A DNA stretch of 64,000 bases, taken from NCBI RefSeq assembly GCF_009708005.2, contig NZ_CP052757.1, forward strand, positions 3,596,001 to 3,660,000, in the 5' to 3' direction. A program made the position numbers and the translations under genes. This DNA is from Cellulosimicrobium protaetiae. GTDB lineage: Bacteria > Actinomycetota > Actinomycetes > Actinomycetales > Cellulomonadaceae. Shown here in pieces: positions 15,421 to 28,936 of the stretch (positions are counted from its first letter, which is position 1; each line of letters starts with the position of its first letter). The notes beneath the pieces were generated by a model, which was given only the letters and a program-made list of their open reading frames with translations, was not told where the DNA came from and searched no databases.

Positions 15421-16934
15421 TCTCGCTGCTGCCGCTCCCCCCGGTCCAGGTCGACCTCCCCCCGTGGGAGGGCGAGAGCGTCAGCCGCTGGCGCGCTCTC
15501 GAGTCCCGGGCGGCCCACCTGGCGGCCCGTGCGGGTACCGGACCACGGTTCGACGCACTCCTCGCGGAAGCCCGCCGGATGCTCGAGAGCGAGCACCCCG
15601 ACGTCGCGAGGCGGATGCTCACCGACCGGCGATTCGCTCGTGCCGTCGCGACCGTCTGGGCGGACTCCCCGGCACTCGCGGCACGCACCATGTCCGCCCA
15701 GCTGGTCGGAGCACTGCGCCCGACGCCGCACCGACGCCCGTCGCGCCTGACGGTCGTGATCGCGACGAAGCTCCTGCTCGGGCACTTCGACGAGCTCGAC
15801 ACGTGGCGCCCCGGACTCTTCGCCGAGCTGACGGCGACCGTCCGCGCGATGGTGGCGGCATCCGTCGTCGGCCGCACCGACACGGTCGAGACGCTCCGCA
15901 CCCAGGGGGCGTTCCTGCTGGACCCGCAGGGCCCGCGCACCCTCGCGCGTCACCTGCTCTCGACCGGTACCAGCCCGCACGCGTGGTTCCGCACCTACGG
16001 GCTCGCGATGGCCGTCGACACCCGGTACTTCCACCTCGTACGCGACGCTGTCTACCTCGTGCAGATCGAGGACGCCGACCCGACGGTCACAGGCCACCCG
16101 GTCCTCACGGAGGTCCGTGACGAGGTCGTCGCCCGGCAGCGGTCCGCGACGCCTACGTCGGACCCCGGCAGTGCGCGCCGCTTCGGTCACGACGTGCTGA
16201 CGGCGCTCCTCCTCAAGGACGTCCGACGCCCGGCGCCCGACTGGCTCGAGACCGTCACCGCCATCGCGGGCGACCCGCGGCACAGGCAGACCGAACGCTG
16301 GGCGCTGTGGTGGCGCCCGCTCGACCAGCGGTTGCTCGACCGCGCCGTGCGCTGGATGAGCACCGCCGACCTCCGAGCGTTCCTCGACGCGGTCGAGGAC
16401 TACGGACGTTCTCGCGGCAAGACCGACCTGACGCGCATGATCGCCCCCCGCCGGATCTTCCTCGACGGACTCTACGAGGCCGACCGCATCGTCGAGACCC
16501 GGCTCGTGCTCGGGGCGGACGTGAGCCGACGCGTCGCAGGGCCCGCCGGGCTGTCGCAGTACGACGCGGCGCGCTACTCGGAGACCGGGGGCAACGACAA
16601 GGCGATCATCATCGTCGACTGCGGTGACTTCACGCTGGTCGAGGGGTCGCACAACTTCAAGCTCTACGTCTTCGCCGGTCGACCGGTGGCCCGCCTCATG
16701 AACCGGTCGGAACGCCACTTCACGCTCGACGACTTCCGCGACCGGGTCCCCCGAGAGCACGAGCGACTCCACGGTCCGGAGAGATGGACCATGATCAGCC
16801 ACCAGGGACTCTGGCAGCGCGAGGCGTTCAACTTCCTGCGCTACCTCGGGGTCCGCGTCGAGGAGCGAACACTCGTGGACGAACGCACCTACCTCACGAT
16901 CCAGCGACGCCGCGCCTCCGAGGGATGGTACTGA
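15417..16934 (+). CDS. zorC: Zorya anti-phage system, ZorC (EH_Signature protein)
   Basis: ZorC is a type I Zorya component thought to bind DNA and act with ZorD after the motor senses phage. The GTG at 15417 lies inside the zorB stop and gives 505 residues. The C-terminal third carries the EH_Signature region: YSETGGNDKAIIIVDCGDFT, then a glycine/asparagine-rich SHNFKLYVF segment and an acidic/aromatic end (about 386-480). The N-terminal two thirds are helical and Arg-rich without a domain I can name. Position between zorB and an SNF2 gene, length and the signature region make the assignment firm. The stop overlaps the zorD ATG by one base. Confidence 0.88.
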   Translation: MISLLPLPPVQVDLPPWEGESVSRWRALESRAAHLAARAGTGPRFDALLAEARRMLESEHPDVARRMLTDRRFARAVATVWADSPALAARTMSAQLVGALRPTPHRRPSRLTVVIATKLLLGHFDELDTWRPGLFAELTATVRAMVAASVVGRTDTVETLRTQGAFLLDPQGPRTLARHLLSTGTSPHAWFRTYGLAMAVDTRYFHLVRDAVYLVQIEDADPTVTGHPVLTEVRDEVVARQRSATPTSDPGSARRFGHDVLTALLLKDVRRPAPDWLETVTAIAGDPRHRQTERWALWWRPLDQRLLDRAVRWMSTADLRAFLDAVEDYGRSRGKTDLTRMIAPRRIFLDGLYEADRIVETRLVLGADVSRRVAGPAGLSQYDAARYSETGGNDKAIIIVDCGDFTLVEGSHNFKLYVFAGRPVARLMNRSERHFTLDDFRDRVPREHERLHGPERWTMISHQGLWQREAFNFLRYLGVRVEERTLVDERTYLTIQRRRASEGWY

Positions 16935-19900
16935 TGGGTCTGCTCGACCGCCTGCGCCGACGCCCGCTCGTCCCGGACGACGTCTTCGCGCCGATGCCGG
17001 GGTTCCGCGTCGCGTTCGACGAGGAGACCCGATTCACGGCGGAGCTCGACGTCATTCGGCTCATGCGCGACGGCCTCGCCCAGCGGAGCGCCCAGGAGCA
17101 GTTCATCGTGCTCGACATGCTCGCCGAGGAGGGTCGCGCGACCCCGGTCGCCGAGGGCTTCGTCGTCCCCGCGGACGTGGTGGCGCAGATGGACGACGAC
17201 GAGTCGACGATCCTCGGTCTGCCGCCACGCTTCTCCGGTGAGATCCGCACGGCTCCGCACAAGTGGACGTCCAGCCCGGAATTCCGTGTCGACGTCGTCG
17301 TCCGCACGGGCACGCACCCTGAGCCTTACGAGCGGCGAGGCCCCGCCATCTCGGTGGGCGGTTCCCTCTCCCGCCTGAGCCCACCGGCGCTCCAAGCGCT
17401 ACGTTCCCTCGAGGCGCACGCAGCGCTGTCGCCCCCGCGTCGCACGGACGCCCGCAACGTCCAGCTCGTCGCAGAGCTGCAGGACGCACGGAACCGGGCG
17501 ACGTCGTCCACGGGAACGGCCGACCACGACACGACTCTGGCGCTCGGTCTCGGCCCGCTGGACAAGTTCTCGACCACCGTCCCCCGCGGCGTCGGACTGA
17601 CGGTCGAGCAGCAGCAGGACGGCTCCCTCACCGTCACTCCCGACCTCGGCCCCACGCTCGACCCGGACGACGTGAGACGCAGGCTGGGCCAGCTGCCGCG
17701 CGACGAGGCCGAGGCGGGGGTCCTCCGGGTCGGCGACCAGCTCGTGCTGCTCGACCGCGAGCGTCTCGCGGGCGTGCAGGAGGTGCTGCGGCGACCACGG
17801 ATCGCACCGGAGCAGGTCCAGCAGTTCTTCGACGCCCCGGGGGCGTTCTACGACCCGGAGGTCGTCGACGTCGAGGTGCACCTCGGGGTTCGCGTCCTCG
17901 GTCTGGGCGTCATCGCACCCGTCTCGTTCACGGAGGCTGCGGAACGAGGGATCGGATGGTTCGACGACGTCCGAACGACGACCCCGCCCGAGGTCCTCCG
18001 CGAACGACCGACGTCGGTCGCGGAGCACCGCGACCTGACCGCCACGATCGAGCAGGCCTGGGAACGAGGCGAGACGGTCGTCCCGCTCGACGACGCGGTC
18101 GTCGACGTGAGCGATCGTGACCGCGTCACGGAGGCGCTCGACGCGGCTCGTGAGCGCCTCGGGCGGCTGGGAGCCACCGCCGACAACGCGCCGGCGACCT
18201 CCGAGGCGACCGCAGAGGACACGTCGCACGGGCCGCGGGTCACGGTCGGCATGCACATCGCCGACCTCGCCGGGGGGCCCGACCAGTTGCGGCTCACTGC
18301 TGAGAGGGCACGGCCCACCCGTCCTGTGGACTACGCGTCGCTCGCGCTGGACCCCTACCCGCACCAGCGCTCAGGCATCGAGTGGATGACCGCGCTCATG
18401 CAGGCGGCGGCGAGCTCCGACCAGGACGCTCCCCACCGTGTCCGCGGCGCCGTCCTCGCCGACGACATGGGGCTCGGCAAGACCTTCATGACCCTCGTGG
18501 CGCTCCGCGAGCTGATCGAGTCGGTGCGCGCAGGCGGGCGCGAACCCGGTCCGGTGCTCGCCGTCATGCCGGTCGCTCTCCTGGACAACTGGCTCGCCGA
18601 GATCGAGAAGGCGTTCGGGACGAGCACCGGACCGTTCAGCGAGGTCGTGCCGCTCCAGGGCGAGGGACTCGGCCTCTTCCGGATCCGCGGACGAGGTCGG
18701 GAGACCGCGGCGGGGCTCGACGACCTCGACGCACGAGGGATGGTGCGAGAGGACCGACTCGCCGACCTCGTCTCGTTGCGGGTCGGGGACGCCTGGGGTG
18801 ACGCACGCCTCGACCGTCCGGGAACCCTCGTCCTCACGACCTACGAGGCCCTCCGCCGCCACCAGGTCTCGCTCGGCCTGGTCGAGTGGGAGGCGGTGGT
18901 CCTCGACGAGGCGCAGAACGTGAAGAACCCCGAGACGCTCAGCTCGCGCGCGGCCAAGGCGCTCAAGACCCGCTTCTTGCTCGCCGCGACCGGTACGCCG
19001 GTCGAGAACTCGCTGCTCGACTTCTGGAACCTGGTCGACACGGCTCAGCCCGGTCTGCTCGGGTCGTGGGCGCAGTTCCGCGACGACTGGGAGACCCCGA
19101 TGCACGCAGCGTCCGGAGAGGAGCACGCGCGACTGGGCAAGGCGCTGCGGGACGAGGTCGGGCCGTTCATGCTCCGTCGGATCAAGGAGGACCACCTCCC
19201 CGGGCTCCCGCCCAAGCACGTGCACTCCTTGCGACGGGCGATGCCGACTGCGCAGCGTCAGGCCTACGACGATGTCCTTGCCGGCTATCGGGCACGCAAG
19301 GGCGTCAAGGGGGCTGCGCTCGCGACGCTGCACGCGCTCTCCGAGGTCAGCCTTCACCCGTGGCTCCGCACGAGTGCCGCCGACGTCCGCGACGTCCGTG
19401 CGGTGGACGAGTCCGCGCGGACTCTCACGACCGTGCGCGAGATCCTCGACGAGATCCGCGGACGCGACGAGAAGGCGATCGTGTTCTGCCGTACCAAGGC
19501 GATGCAGCGCGTGCTCGCCGGATGGCTCGGCGAGCTCTACGGGCTGCGCGTCGACGTGGTCAACGGCGACACCGCGGCGACGGGTGCCACGCACGGGAGG
19601 CTCGCGCGCATCCGCGCGTTCGAGGCGCGTCAGGGGTTCAACGTCATCGTGCTCTCGCCCCTCGCCGTCGGCGTCGGTCTCACCGTCGTGGGAGCGAACC
19701 ACGCGATCCATCTGGAGCGGCACTGGAACCCCGCGAAGGAAGCACAGGCGACGGACCGGGTGTACCGGATCGGGCAGAAGCGCGACGTGCACGTCTACTA
19801 CCCGATCGCCACGCACCCGGACGTCGACTCCTTCGACGTCAACCTCGACAACCTGCTGCGCAGCAAGACCACGCTGCGCGACGCCGTCGTCGTGCCGGAA

Positions 19901-19942
19901 GCGTCGCCGGACGAGGTCATGCGTGCGATGGGACTCGTCTGA
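16934..19942 (+). CDS. zorD: Zorya anti-phage system, ZorD (SNF2 helicase/nuclease)
   Basis: ZorD is the DNA-degrading effector of type I Zorya, with a Snf2-type motor. The 1002-residue protein has about 480 N-terminal residues without a domain I recognise, then the SNF2 core: Walker A ADDMGLGKTFM at about 510, the DEAQ box (VVLDEAQNVKNPETLSSRA) at about 657, ATGTPVENSLLDFWNL, and the helicase C part with EKAIVFCRTKAM and TDRVYRIGQKRDV at about 945. All helicase motifs look intact. I cannot point to nuclease residues, so that activity rests on the family. It is the last gene of the four-gene unit; the next gene converges on it. Confidence 0.9.
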   Translation: MGLLDRLRRRPLVPDDVFAPMPGFRVAFDEETRFTAELDVIRLMRDGLAQRSAQEQFIVLDMLAEEGRATPVAEGFVVPADVVAQMDDDESTILGLPPRFSGEIRTAPHKWTSSPEFRVDVVVRTGTHPEPYERRGPAISVGGSLSRLSPPALQALRSLEAHAALSPPRRTDARNVQLVAELQDARNRATSSTGTADHDTTLALGLGPLDKFSTTVPRGVGLTVEQQQDGSLTVTPDLGPTLDPDDVRRRLGQLPRDEAEAGVLRVGDQLVLLDRERLAGVQEVLRRPRIAPEQVQQFFDAPGAFYDPEVVDVEVHLGVRVLGLGVIAPVSFTEAAERGIGWFDDVRTTTPPEVLRERPTSVAEHRDLTATIEQAWERGETVVPLDDAVVDVSDRDRVTEALDAARERLGRLGATADNAPATSEATAEDTSHGPRVTVGMHIADLAGGPDQLRLTAERARPTRPVDYASLALDPYPHQRSGIEWMTALMQAAASSDQDAPHRVRGAVLADDMGLGKTFMTLVALRELIESVRAGGREPGPVLAVMPVALLDNWLAEIEKAFGTSTGPFSEVVPLQGEGLGLFRIRGRGRETAAGLDDLDARGMVREDRLADLVSLRVGDAWGDARLDRPGTLVLTTYEALRRHQVSLGLVEWEAVVLDEAQNVKNPETLSSRAAKALKTRFLLAATGTPVENSLLDFWNLVDTAQPGLLGSWAQFRDDWETPMHAASGEEHARLGKALRDEVGPFMLRRIKEDHLPGLPPKHVHSLRRAMPTAQRQAYDDVLAGYRARKGVKGAALATLHALSEVSLHPWLRTSAADVRDVRAVDESARTLTTVREILDEIRGRDEKAIVFCRTKAMQRVLAGWLGELYGLRVDVVNGDTAATGATHGRLARIRAFEARQGFNVIVLSPLAVGVGLTVVGANHAIHLERHWNPAKEAQATDRVYRIGQKRDVHVYYPIATHPDVDSFDVNLDNLLRSKTTLRDAVVVPEASPDEVMRAMGLV

Positions 19943-20029
19943 GCAGGAGCACTTCGCGGATGGCACCTCGGCGCAACGCTGGTCGCGGCGGCACCGATAC
20001 GTCAGTGGACGGGCTGAGCCGCGCGGTGG

Positions 20030-20482
20030 CTAGGCGCCGACTGCGAGCACGGCCCACTCGTCGTCGGTGAGGAGTCGCGAGCGGATGATGAACCGCACGC
20101 CCTCAGGCGCCTCGACGCTGAACCCGGCGCCGCGGCCGGGCACGACGTCGATCGTCAGGTGGGTGTGCTTCCAGTACTCGAACTGGGCGCGGCTCATCCA
20201 CACAGGCACGCGGAACCCGCCCGGCCCGGGCTCGCCGGAGCCGTCGCCGGCGTCCGCGACGACGACCAGGTCGCCGAGGTGCACGTCGGCGTCGCCGAGC
20301 AGGAAGTCGCCCTGCGGGTAGCACATGGGCGACGACCCGTCGCAGCACCCGCCGGACTGGTGGAACATGAGCTCGCCGTGGACCGTCCGCAGCCGCGCGA
20401 GCAGTGCGGCGGCGTCGTCGGTGAGGTCGACCCGCGCGGGCGGCGCGCCCACCGGAGCGGGCGAGGGGACGTCGTCGGGCAC
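20030..20482 (-). CDS. DUF779 protein, aldehyde dehydrogenase partner
   Basis: A 150-residue DUF779 protein. The family signature is clear: LMFHQSGGCCDGSSPMCYPQ with vicinal cysteines, then a hydrophobic strand region, QFEYWKHTHLTIDVVPGRGAGFSVE and a short C-terminal tail. DUF779 genes usually travel with NAD-dependent aldehyde dehydrogenases and are co-regulated with them, as here (176 bp downstream of one on the same strand). The GTG at 20482 is preceded by GGAGG at a good distance. Biochemical role unknown; a redox or metal-binding helper is possible from the clustered cysteines. Confidence 0.85.
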   Translation of the reverse strand: MPDDVPSPAPVGAPPARVDLTDDAAALLARLRTVHGELMFHQSGGCCDGSSPMCYPQGDFLLGDADVHLGDLVVVADAGDGSGEPGPGGFRVPVWMSRAQFEYWKHTHLTIDVVPGRGAGFSVEAPEGVRFIIRSRLLTDDEWAVLAVGA

Positions 20483-20525
20483 GGAGGACCTCCATATATC
20501 GGGCCGACCAGGCGATCCTGGCGCC

Positions 20526-20583
20526 GCGAGCAGGTGGTCCTGGTCCGTCCGGACGGCCGGACGAGCCAAGACCACCTGCTCGG
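20526..20583. repeat. Palindromic element, family B copy 1
   Basis: Arms GCGAGCAGGTGGTC (20526-20539) and GACCACCTGCTCG (20570-20582) flank a loop that itself contains CGTCCGGACG. It lies between the aldehyde dehydrogenase and DUF779 genes. The right-arm string CCAAGACCACCTGCTCG recurs exactly near 53262, in a second palindrome, so this is a dispersed repeat and not only a local hairpin. Confidence 0.65.
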
Positions 20584-20657
20584 CGGGCCGGGGGGAGGCG
20601 AGCCCGGGTCGGCGGGGCGGGGGCGGGCAGGGCTGAGTCGGGTTGGGTTGGGTTGGC

Positions 20658-22181
<1,524 letters not shown>

Positions 22182-22316
22182 CGTCTGCCTCCTCGTCGCG
22201 CCGACTCGCAGCGCTCGATCTCGCCGCGCTGCCGGGTGGGTCGGGCGGGGAGTGCCCGACGGCGGTGCACGGCTCGGCGCCTCGTCGCGCCGTGGGACGA
22301 CGCTAGGCGGGCGAGC

Positions 22317-22335
22317 GTTGCAAGACCGTTGCAAC
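22317..22335. promoter_or_regulatory. Inverted repeat GTTGCAA-N5-TTGCAAC, probable activator site
   Basis: A perfect 7-5-7 inverted repeat lies between the aldehyde dehydrogenase start and the regulator stop. Its placement well upstream of the dehydrogenase gene suits binding by the GAF-domain activator encoded next door. Binding is inferred. Confidence 0.5.
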
Positions 22336-22343
22336 GGTGACGG

Positions 22344-23657
22344 TCAGGCGAGCTCGTCGTCGAGCAGGTCGAGGTGTGCGCGGGCACGGACCCAGAGCGG
22401 GCTGCCGTGGTCGGCGAGCGCCTGGAGGCGGGTCCACGCGGCGTGGTCCTCGGCGCCGTCGTCGGTGCGGGTCCAGGCGTCGAGGACGCCGGTGTCGCGG
22501 GCCGCGAGGACGGCGGCACGGACCTCGGCCGCGAGCTCGGCGCGCAGGTGCTCGATGGCGGGCGCGCCCGAGCGCGGCAGGACGGGAGCGCGGTAGGCGC
22601 CGACCGCGCCCCGGACGTCACCGGCGGCGAGACGGTCCCGGACGACGTCGGCGTCGGTGCGCAGCGGGCGAGCGAGCCGGTAGGGGCGGGACCCGGCGAG
22701 GATTGGCCCGGCGACGCGCCGCAGGCGCGAGACCTCGGCGCGGACGGTGACGTCGGAGAGGTGGCCGGGGTGCAGGAGCACCGCGAGCTCGTCCGCGGAC
22801 AGGCCCCGCGGGTGCACGGCGAGGAGCGCGAGGATCTCGGCGTGCCGCAGCGACAGGCGGTGCTCCAGGCCGTCGGGCGCCCGCAGCACGGGCGACGTCC
22901 CGAGCACGACCAGCTCGGGCACGCCGTCGCGCGGCGGGTCGGGCACCGCGCCCGCCACACCCGCCCCCGGACCGGTCGCCGCCCGCTCGGCGAGCTCGCG
23001 CTCCAGGCTCAGCACCGTGGCGCGCACGAGCGAGAGCACGACGCCCGACGCCGCCGACTGCCGTCCGGTGACGTCGAGGACGCCGAGAACACGCCCGGTC
23101 CCGGGCTCGTGGATGGGGACGGCGGTGCAGCTGAACGCCTGCACGGGTCGGGAGAAGTGCTCCGCGCCGAGGACCTGCACCGCGCTGCGCGCCGCGAGCG
23201 CGGTGCCCGGCGCGTTCGTCCCGACGCGCTCCTCACGCCACACCGAGCCCTCGACGAAGCCCACGCGCTCGACGGCGTCCCGCAGCGAGCGGCTGCCCTC
23301 GACCCACAGGAGACGACCCGCGTCGTCGGACACGGCGACGGCCAGGCCGTCGTCCGCGGCGGCGTCGACGACGAGCTCGCGCACGACAGGCATGACGGCG
23401 GCCAGCGGGTGGGCGTCGCGGTAGGCGACGAGGTCGTCGTGGGCGAGCGCGGACTCCGATCGCGGGCCCTCCGGGTCGACGCCGCTGTGCACGGACCGGC
23501 GCCACGAGTCGGCGACGACCGGGTGGACGCCGGGCGGGAGCACGCCGTCGGTGAGGAAGGACCGGTAGGCCGCGCGCACCGAGCGGGCGTCGCGGCGCGC
23601 GTCGGAGCGGCGCGGGTGCGCGTCCGAGCGCAGCGGCGGTGCGAGAGTGCGCGGCAC
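22344..23657 (-). CDS. GAF-domain transcriptional activator of the aldehyde dehydrogenase unit
   Basis: A 437-residue regulator of the AcoR-like actinobacterial group. The N-terminal part has the family helix LTDGVLPPGVHPVVADSWRR; a GAF sensor domain spans about 90-220 (LLWVEGSRSLRDAVERVGFV, GTNAPGTALAARSAVQVLG, GRVLGVLDVTGR). The C-terminal third is a winged-helix-like DNA-binding region (LSLRHAEILALLAVHPRGLS, VTVRAEVSRLRRVAG). There is no sigma-54 AAA domain, so it works with ordinary sigma factors. The GTG at 23657 follows GGAGGT. It sits directly upstream of the aldehyde dehydrogenase, which it most likely controls. Confidence 0.75.
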   Translation of the reverse strand: MPRTLAPPLRSDAHPRRSDARRDARSVRAAYRSFLTDGVLPPGVHPVVADSWRRSVHSGVDPEGPRSESALAHDDLVAYRDAHPLAAVMPVVRELVVDAAADDGLAVAVSDDAGRLLWVEGSRSLRDAVERVGFVEGSVWREERVGTNAPGTALAARSAVQVLGAEHFSRPVQAFSCTAVPIHEPGTGRVLGVLDVTGRQSAASGVVLSLVRATVLSLERELAERAATGPGAGVAGAVPDPPRDGVPELVVLGTSPVLRAPDGLEHRLSLRHAEILALLAVHPRGLSADELAVLLHPGHLSDVTVRAEVSRLRRVAGPILAGSRPYRLARPLRTDADVVRDRLAAGDVRGAVGAYRAPVLPRSGAPAIEHLRAELAAEVRAAVLAARDTGVLDAWTRTDDGAEDHAAWTRLQALADHGSPLWVRARAHLDLLDDELA

Positions 23658-23698
23658 GGGACCTCCGACGTCGTCGTGCGGTGCTGGGCCCAGTGTAG

Positions 23699-26224
<2,526 letters not shown>

Positions 26225-26268
26225 ACCTCCTCCGAGTCGCCGAGCCACCGAGCCACCGGGTCACCAGG

Positions 26269-26874
26269 TCACCCCGGTGCGTCGTGCGGGCGCCGCGCTC
26301 CGACGGCGACCACGCCGTCGTGCACCACGACCGCCTCGCCCAGCTCCGGGACGGCGAGCGACGCGCGGACGCCGTCGACCACGCGATCGTCGTCGCCAGG
26401 CGTCTCGTAGACGAGCCAGAGCGCCCCGCCCGGGACGAGCAGCGCCGCGAGCGCGCCCGCCTCGGCGCGCGCGGACCGTGTCCAGAAGACGTTGACGTTC
26501 ACGGCGAAGGCGACGTCGAACGGTCCGCCGAGCGTGTCGGCGAGGCCCGGGTCCGCGACGTCGCCCTGCCGCACGACGAGCCGGCCGTCGTCGACCGCGG
26601 CGCGGTTGCGCGCCGTCGTGCGGGCGACGGCCGTCGCGGACCGGTCGACCGCGACGTACCGCACGCCGGGGTGCCACGCGAGGACCAGCTCGGCCGCCGC
26701 GCCGGGGCCGGGCCCGATCTCGAGCACGGCCGCGTCGCCGCGCAGGTCGAGCAGCGCGACGGCACGCTGGACCCGCTCCGGGACAGCACCCACCACGCCG
26801 TCAGTCTGGACCGCCGGGCGTGCAGCGGCGAACGGCGAGCACGACAGGGGACCCCGGCGTACCGTCTGAGGCAT
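26269..26874 (-). CDS. Class I SAM-dependent methyltransferase
   Basis: A 201-residue methyltransferase of unknown substrate. Motif I is VLEIGPGPGAAAELVL (about residue 51), followed by VRYVAVDRSATAVAR (motif II, acidic end), VRQGDVADP and FDVAFAVNVNVFWTRS (motif IV). The first 25 residues are poorly conserved in character and the ATG at 26874 overlaps, on the other strand, the ATG of the next gene; there is no ribosome site there, so the real start may be an internal GTG (around GVVGAVPERVQ). It converges on dgdA, 45 bp away. Confidence 0.75.
   Translation of the reverse strand: MPQTVRRGPLSCSPFAAARPAVQTDGVVGAVPERVQRAVALLDLRGDAAVLEIGPGPGAAAELVLAWHPGVRYVAVDRSATAVARTTARNRAAVDDGRLVVRQGDVADPGLADTLGGPFDVAFAVNVNVFWTRSARAEAGALAALLVPGGALWLVYETPGDDDRVVDGVRASLAVPELGEAVVVHDGVVAVGARRPHDAPG
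26860..26865 (+). promoter_or_regulatory. Likely -10 hexamer (TACCGT) of a leaderless gene
   Basis: TACCGT ends 7 nt before the ATG at 26873, with no ribosome site between, the spacing expected of an actinobacterial leaderless transcript. It also falls inside the 5' end of the opposite methyltransferase frame, supporting a later start for that gene. Confidence 0.45.
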
Positions 26875-27265
26875 GGCCGGTGCCGGGGCCGTCGTCCTCG
26901 CCTACGCCGCCGCCACCGCCCTCGGGTCGTGGACGGCGGTCCGCCACGACCTGCACTCCGAGCCGTTCGGTCGTGACCCCGTCCCGCTGCCCGCCGCCCG
27001 CACCGTCGCGCTCGGGCTGGGAGGCGGCACCGCGATCCCCGTGGCCGTGACCGCGCTCGTGGCCCTCGCCGCACCTCGCGCGGGCCGTGCGCGCGGCTGG
27101 GCGCGCACGTGCGTCGCGCTCGGCGCGACCTCCCTCGCGGGGACGCTCGTCGAGCCTGCGGCGTGGGGCCGCAGGGCGCCGGGCGCGGACGTCGGGGCGG
27201 CCACCGTGCTCAACCTCGGGGCGTCCGTCCTCCTGCTACGACACGGCCTGCGGCACCTGGCGTAA
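26873..27265 (+). CDS. Small integral membrane protein, unknown
   Basis: A 130-residue protein with four probable membrane segments: about 2-20, 43-66, 79-93 and 103-122, separated by short Arg-rich loops (APRAGRARGWARTC). No family recognised. A likely -10 (TACCGT) lies just upstream, so translation is probably leaderless. It is divergent from the methyltransferase with overlapping ATG triplets (CATG). Confidence 0.5.
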   Translation: MAGAGAVVLAYAAATALGSWTAVRHDLHSEPFGRDPVPLPAARTVALGLGGGTAIPVAVTALVALAAPRAGRARGWARTCVALGATSLAGTLVEPAAWGRRAPGADVGAATVLNLGASVLLLRHGLRHLA

Positions 27266-27377
27266 CACCGTCTCAGCATGCGCGACGGGGCTTCCGTGAT
27301 GCGGACACCGGACCTAGCCTGACGCTCGGACGGACCACCACCTCGGACACCCCAGCTCCCGCCGCACGGAGGACACC

Positions 27378-28289
<912 letters not shown>

Positions 28290-28447
28290 CGCACCGCTCG
28301 CACCACACGCCCGACGGCGCGCGGCCGGCCCTCGTGGGCCCGCCGCGCGTCGTCGGCGACTGCCGCGGGCATACGTCGCGCGCGCCGGGCGTTCCGCACG
28401 GTGGGACCGGGTCCCGGCCGCACGCCCCCGATGCAAGGATCGACACC

Positions 28448-28909
28448 ATGAGCCCCCCCTCCGACGCCTCGTCGAACCTGCCCGCGACGCTCGCGGAGAT
28501 CCGCGAGGACTTCCTCGCGCTGCCGGAGCGCGAGCGCCTCCAGCTCCTGCTCGAGTTCGCGAACGAGCTGCCCGACCTCCCGGAGCGCTACGCGAGCGCG
28601 CCCGGGATGCTGGAGCGCATCGAGGAGTGCCAGTCCCCCGTGCGCGCGTTCGCCGAGGTGGACGGCGACGGCGTCGTGCACTTCTTCGCGACCGCGCCCG
28701 CCGAGGCACCGACGACGCGTGGGTTCGCCTCGATCCTCGCGCAGGGCCTCTCCGGCCTGACCGCGCAGGAGGTGCTGGACGTCCCGGACGACTTCCCCAT
28801 GTCGATCGGCCTGACGCGCGCCGTGAGCCCGCTGCGCATCGGCGGCATGAACGGGATGCTCACGCGCGCCAAGCGGCAGGTGCGCGAGCAGGTCGCGGCA
28901 CGCTCCTGA
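28448..28909 (+). CDS. SufE family sulfur acceptor protein
   Basis: SufE proteins accept persulfide sulfur from a cysteine desulfurase or sulfurtransferase and pass it on for Fe-S assembly. The 153 residues have the SufE fold signature: an N-terminal helix pair (LAEIREDFLALPERERLQLL), the acceptor Cys in ERIEECQSPV (about residue 61), a beta strand (GVVHFFATAPAEAPTTRGFA) and a C-terminal helix. AAGGA precedes the ATG at 28448. It is probably the partner of the rhodanese upstream. Confidence 0.9.
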   Translation: MSPPSDASSNLPATLAEIREDFLALPERERLQLLLEFANELPDLPERYASAPGMLERIEECQSPVRAFAEVDGDGVVHFFATAPAEAPTTRGFASILAQGLSGLTAQEVLDVPDDFPMSIGLTRAVSPLRIGGMNGMLTRAKRQVREQVAARS

Positions 28910-28936
28910 CCCGGCCGTCGCGCACGGTCCGGCGCG

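Noticed and set aside
1-19942. A prophage or integrative element
   Set aside because: No integrase, structural phage genes, tRNA or flanking att repeats are visible; the segment looks like a defence island rather than an intact element.
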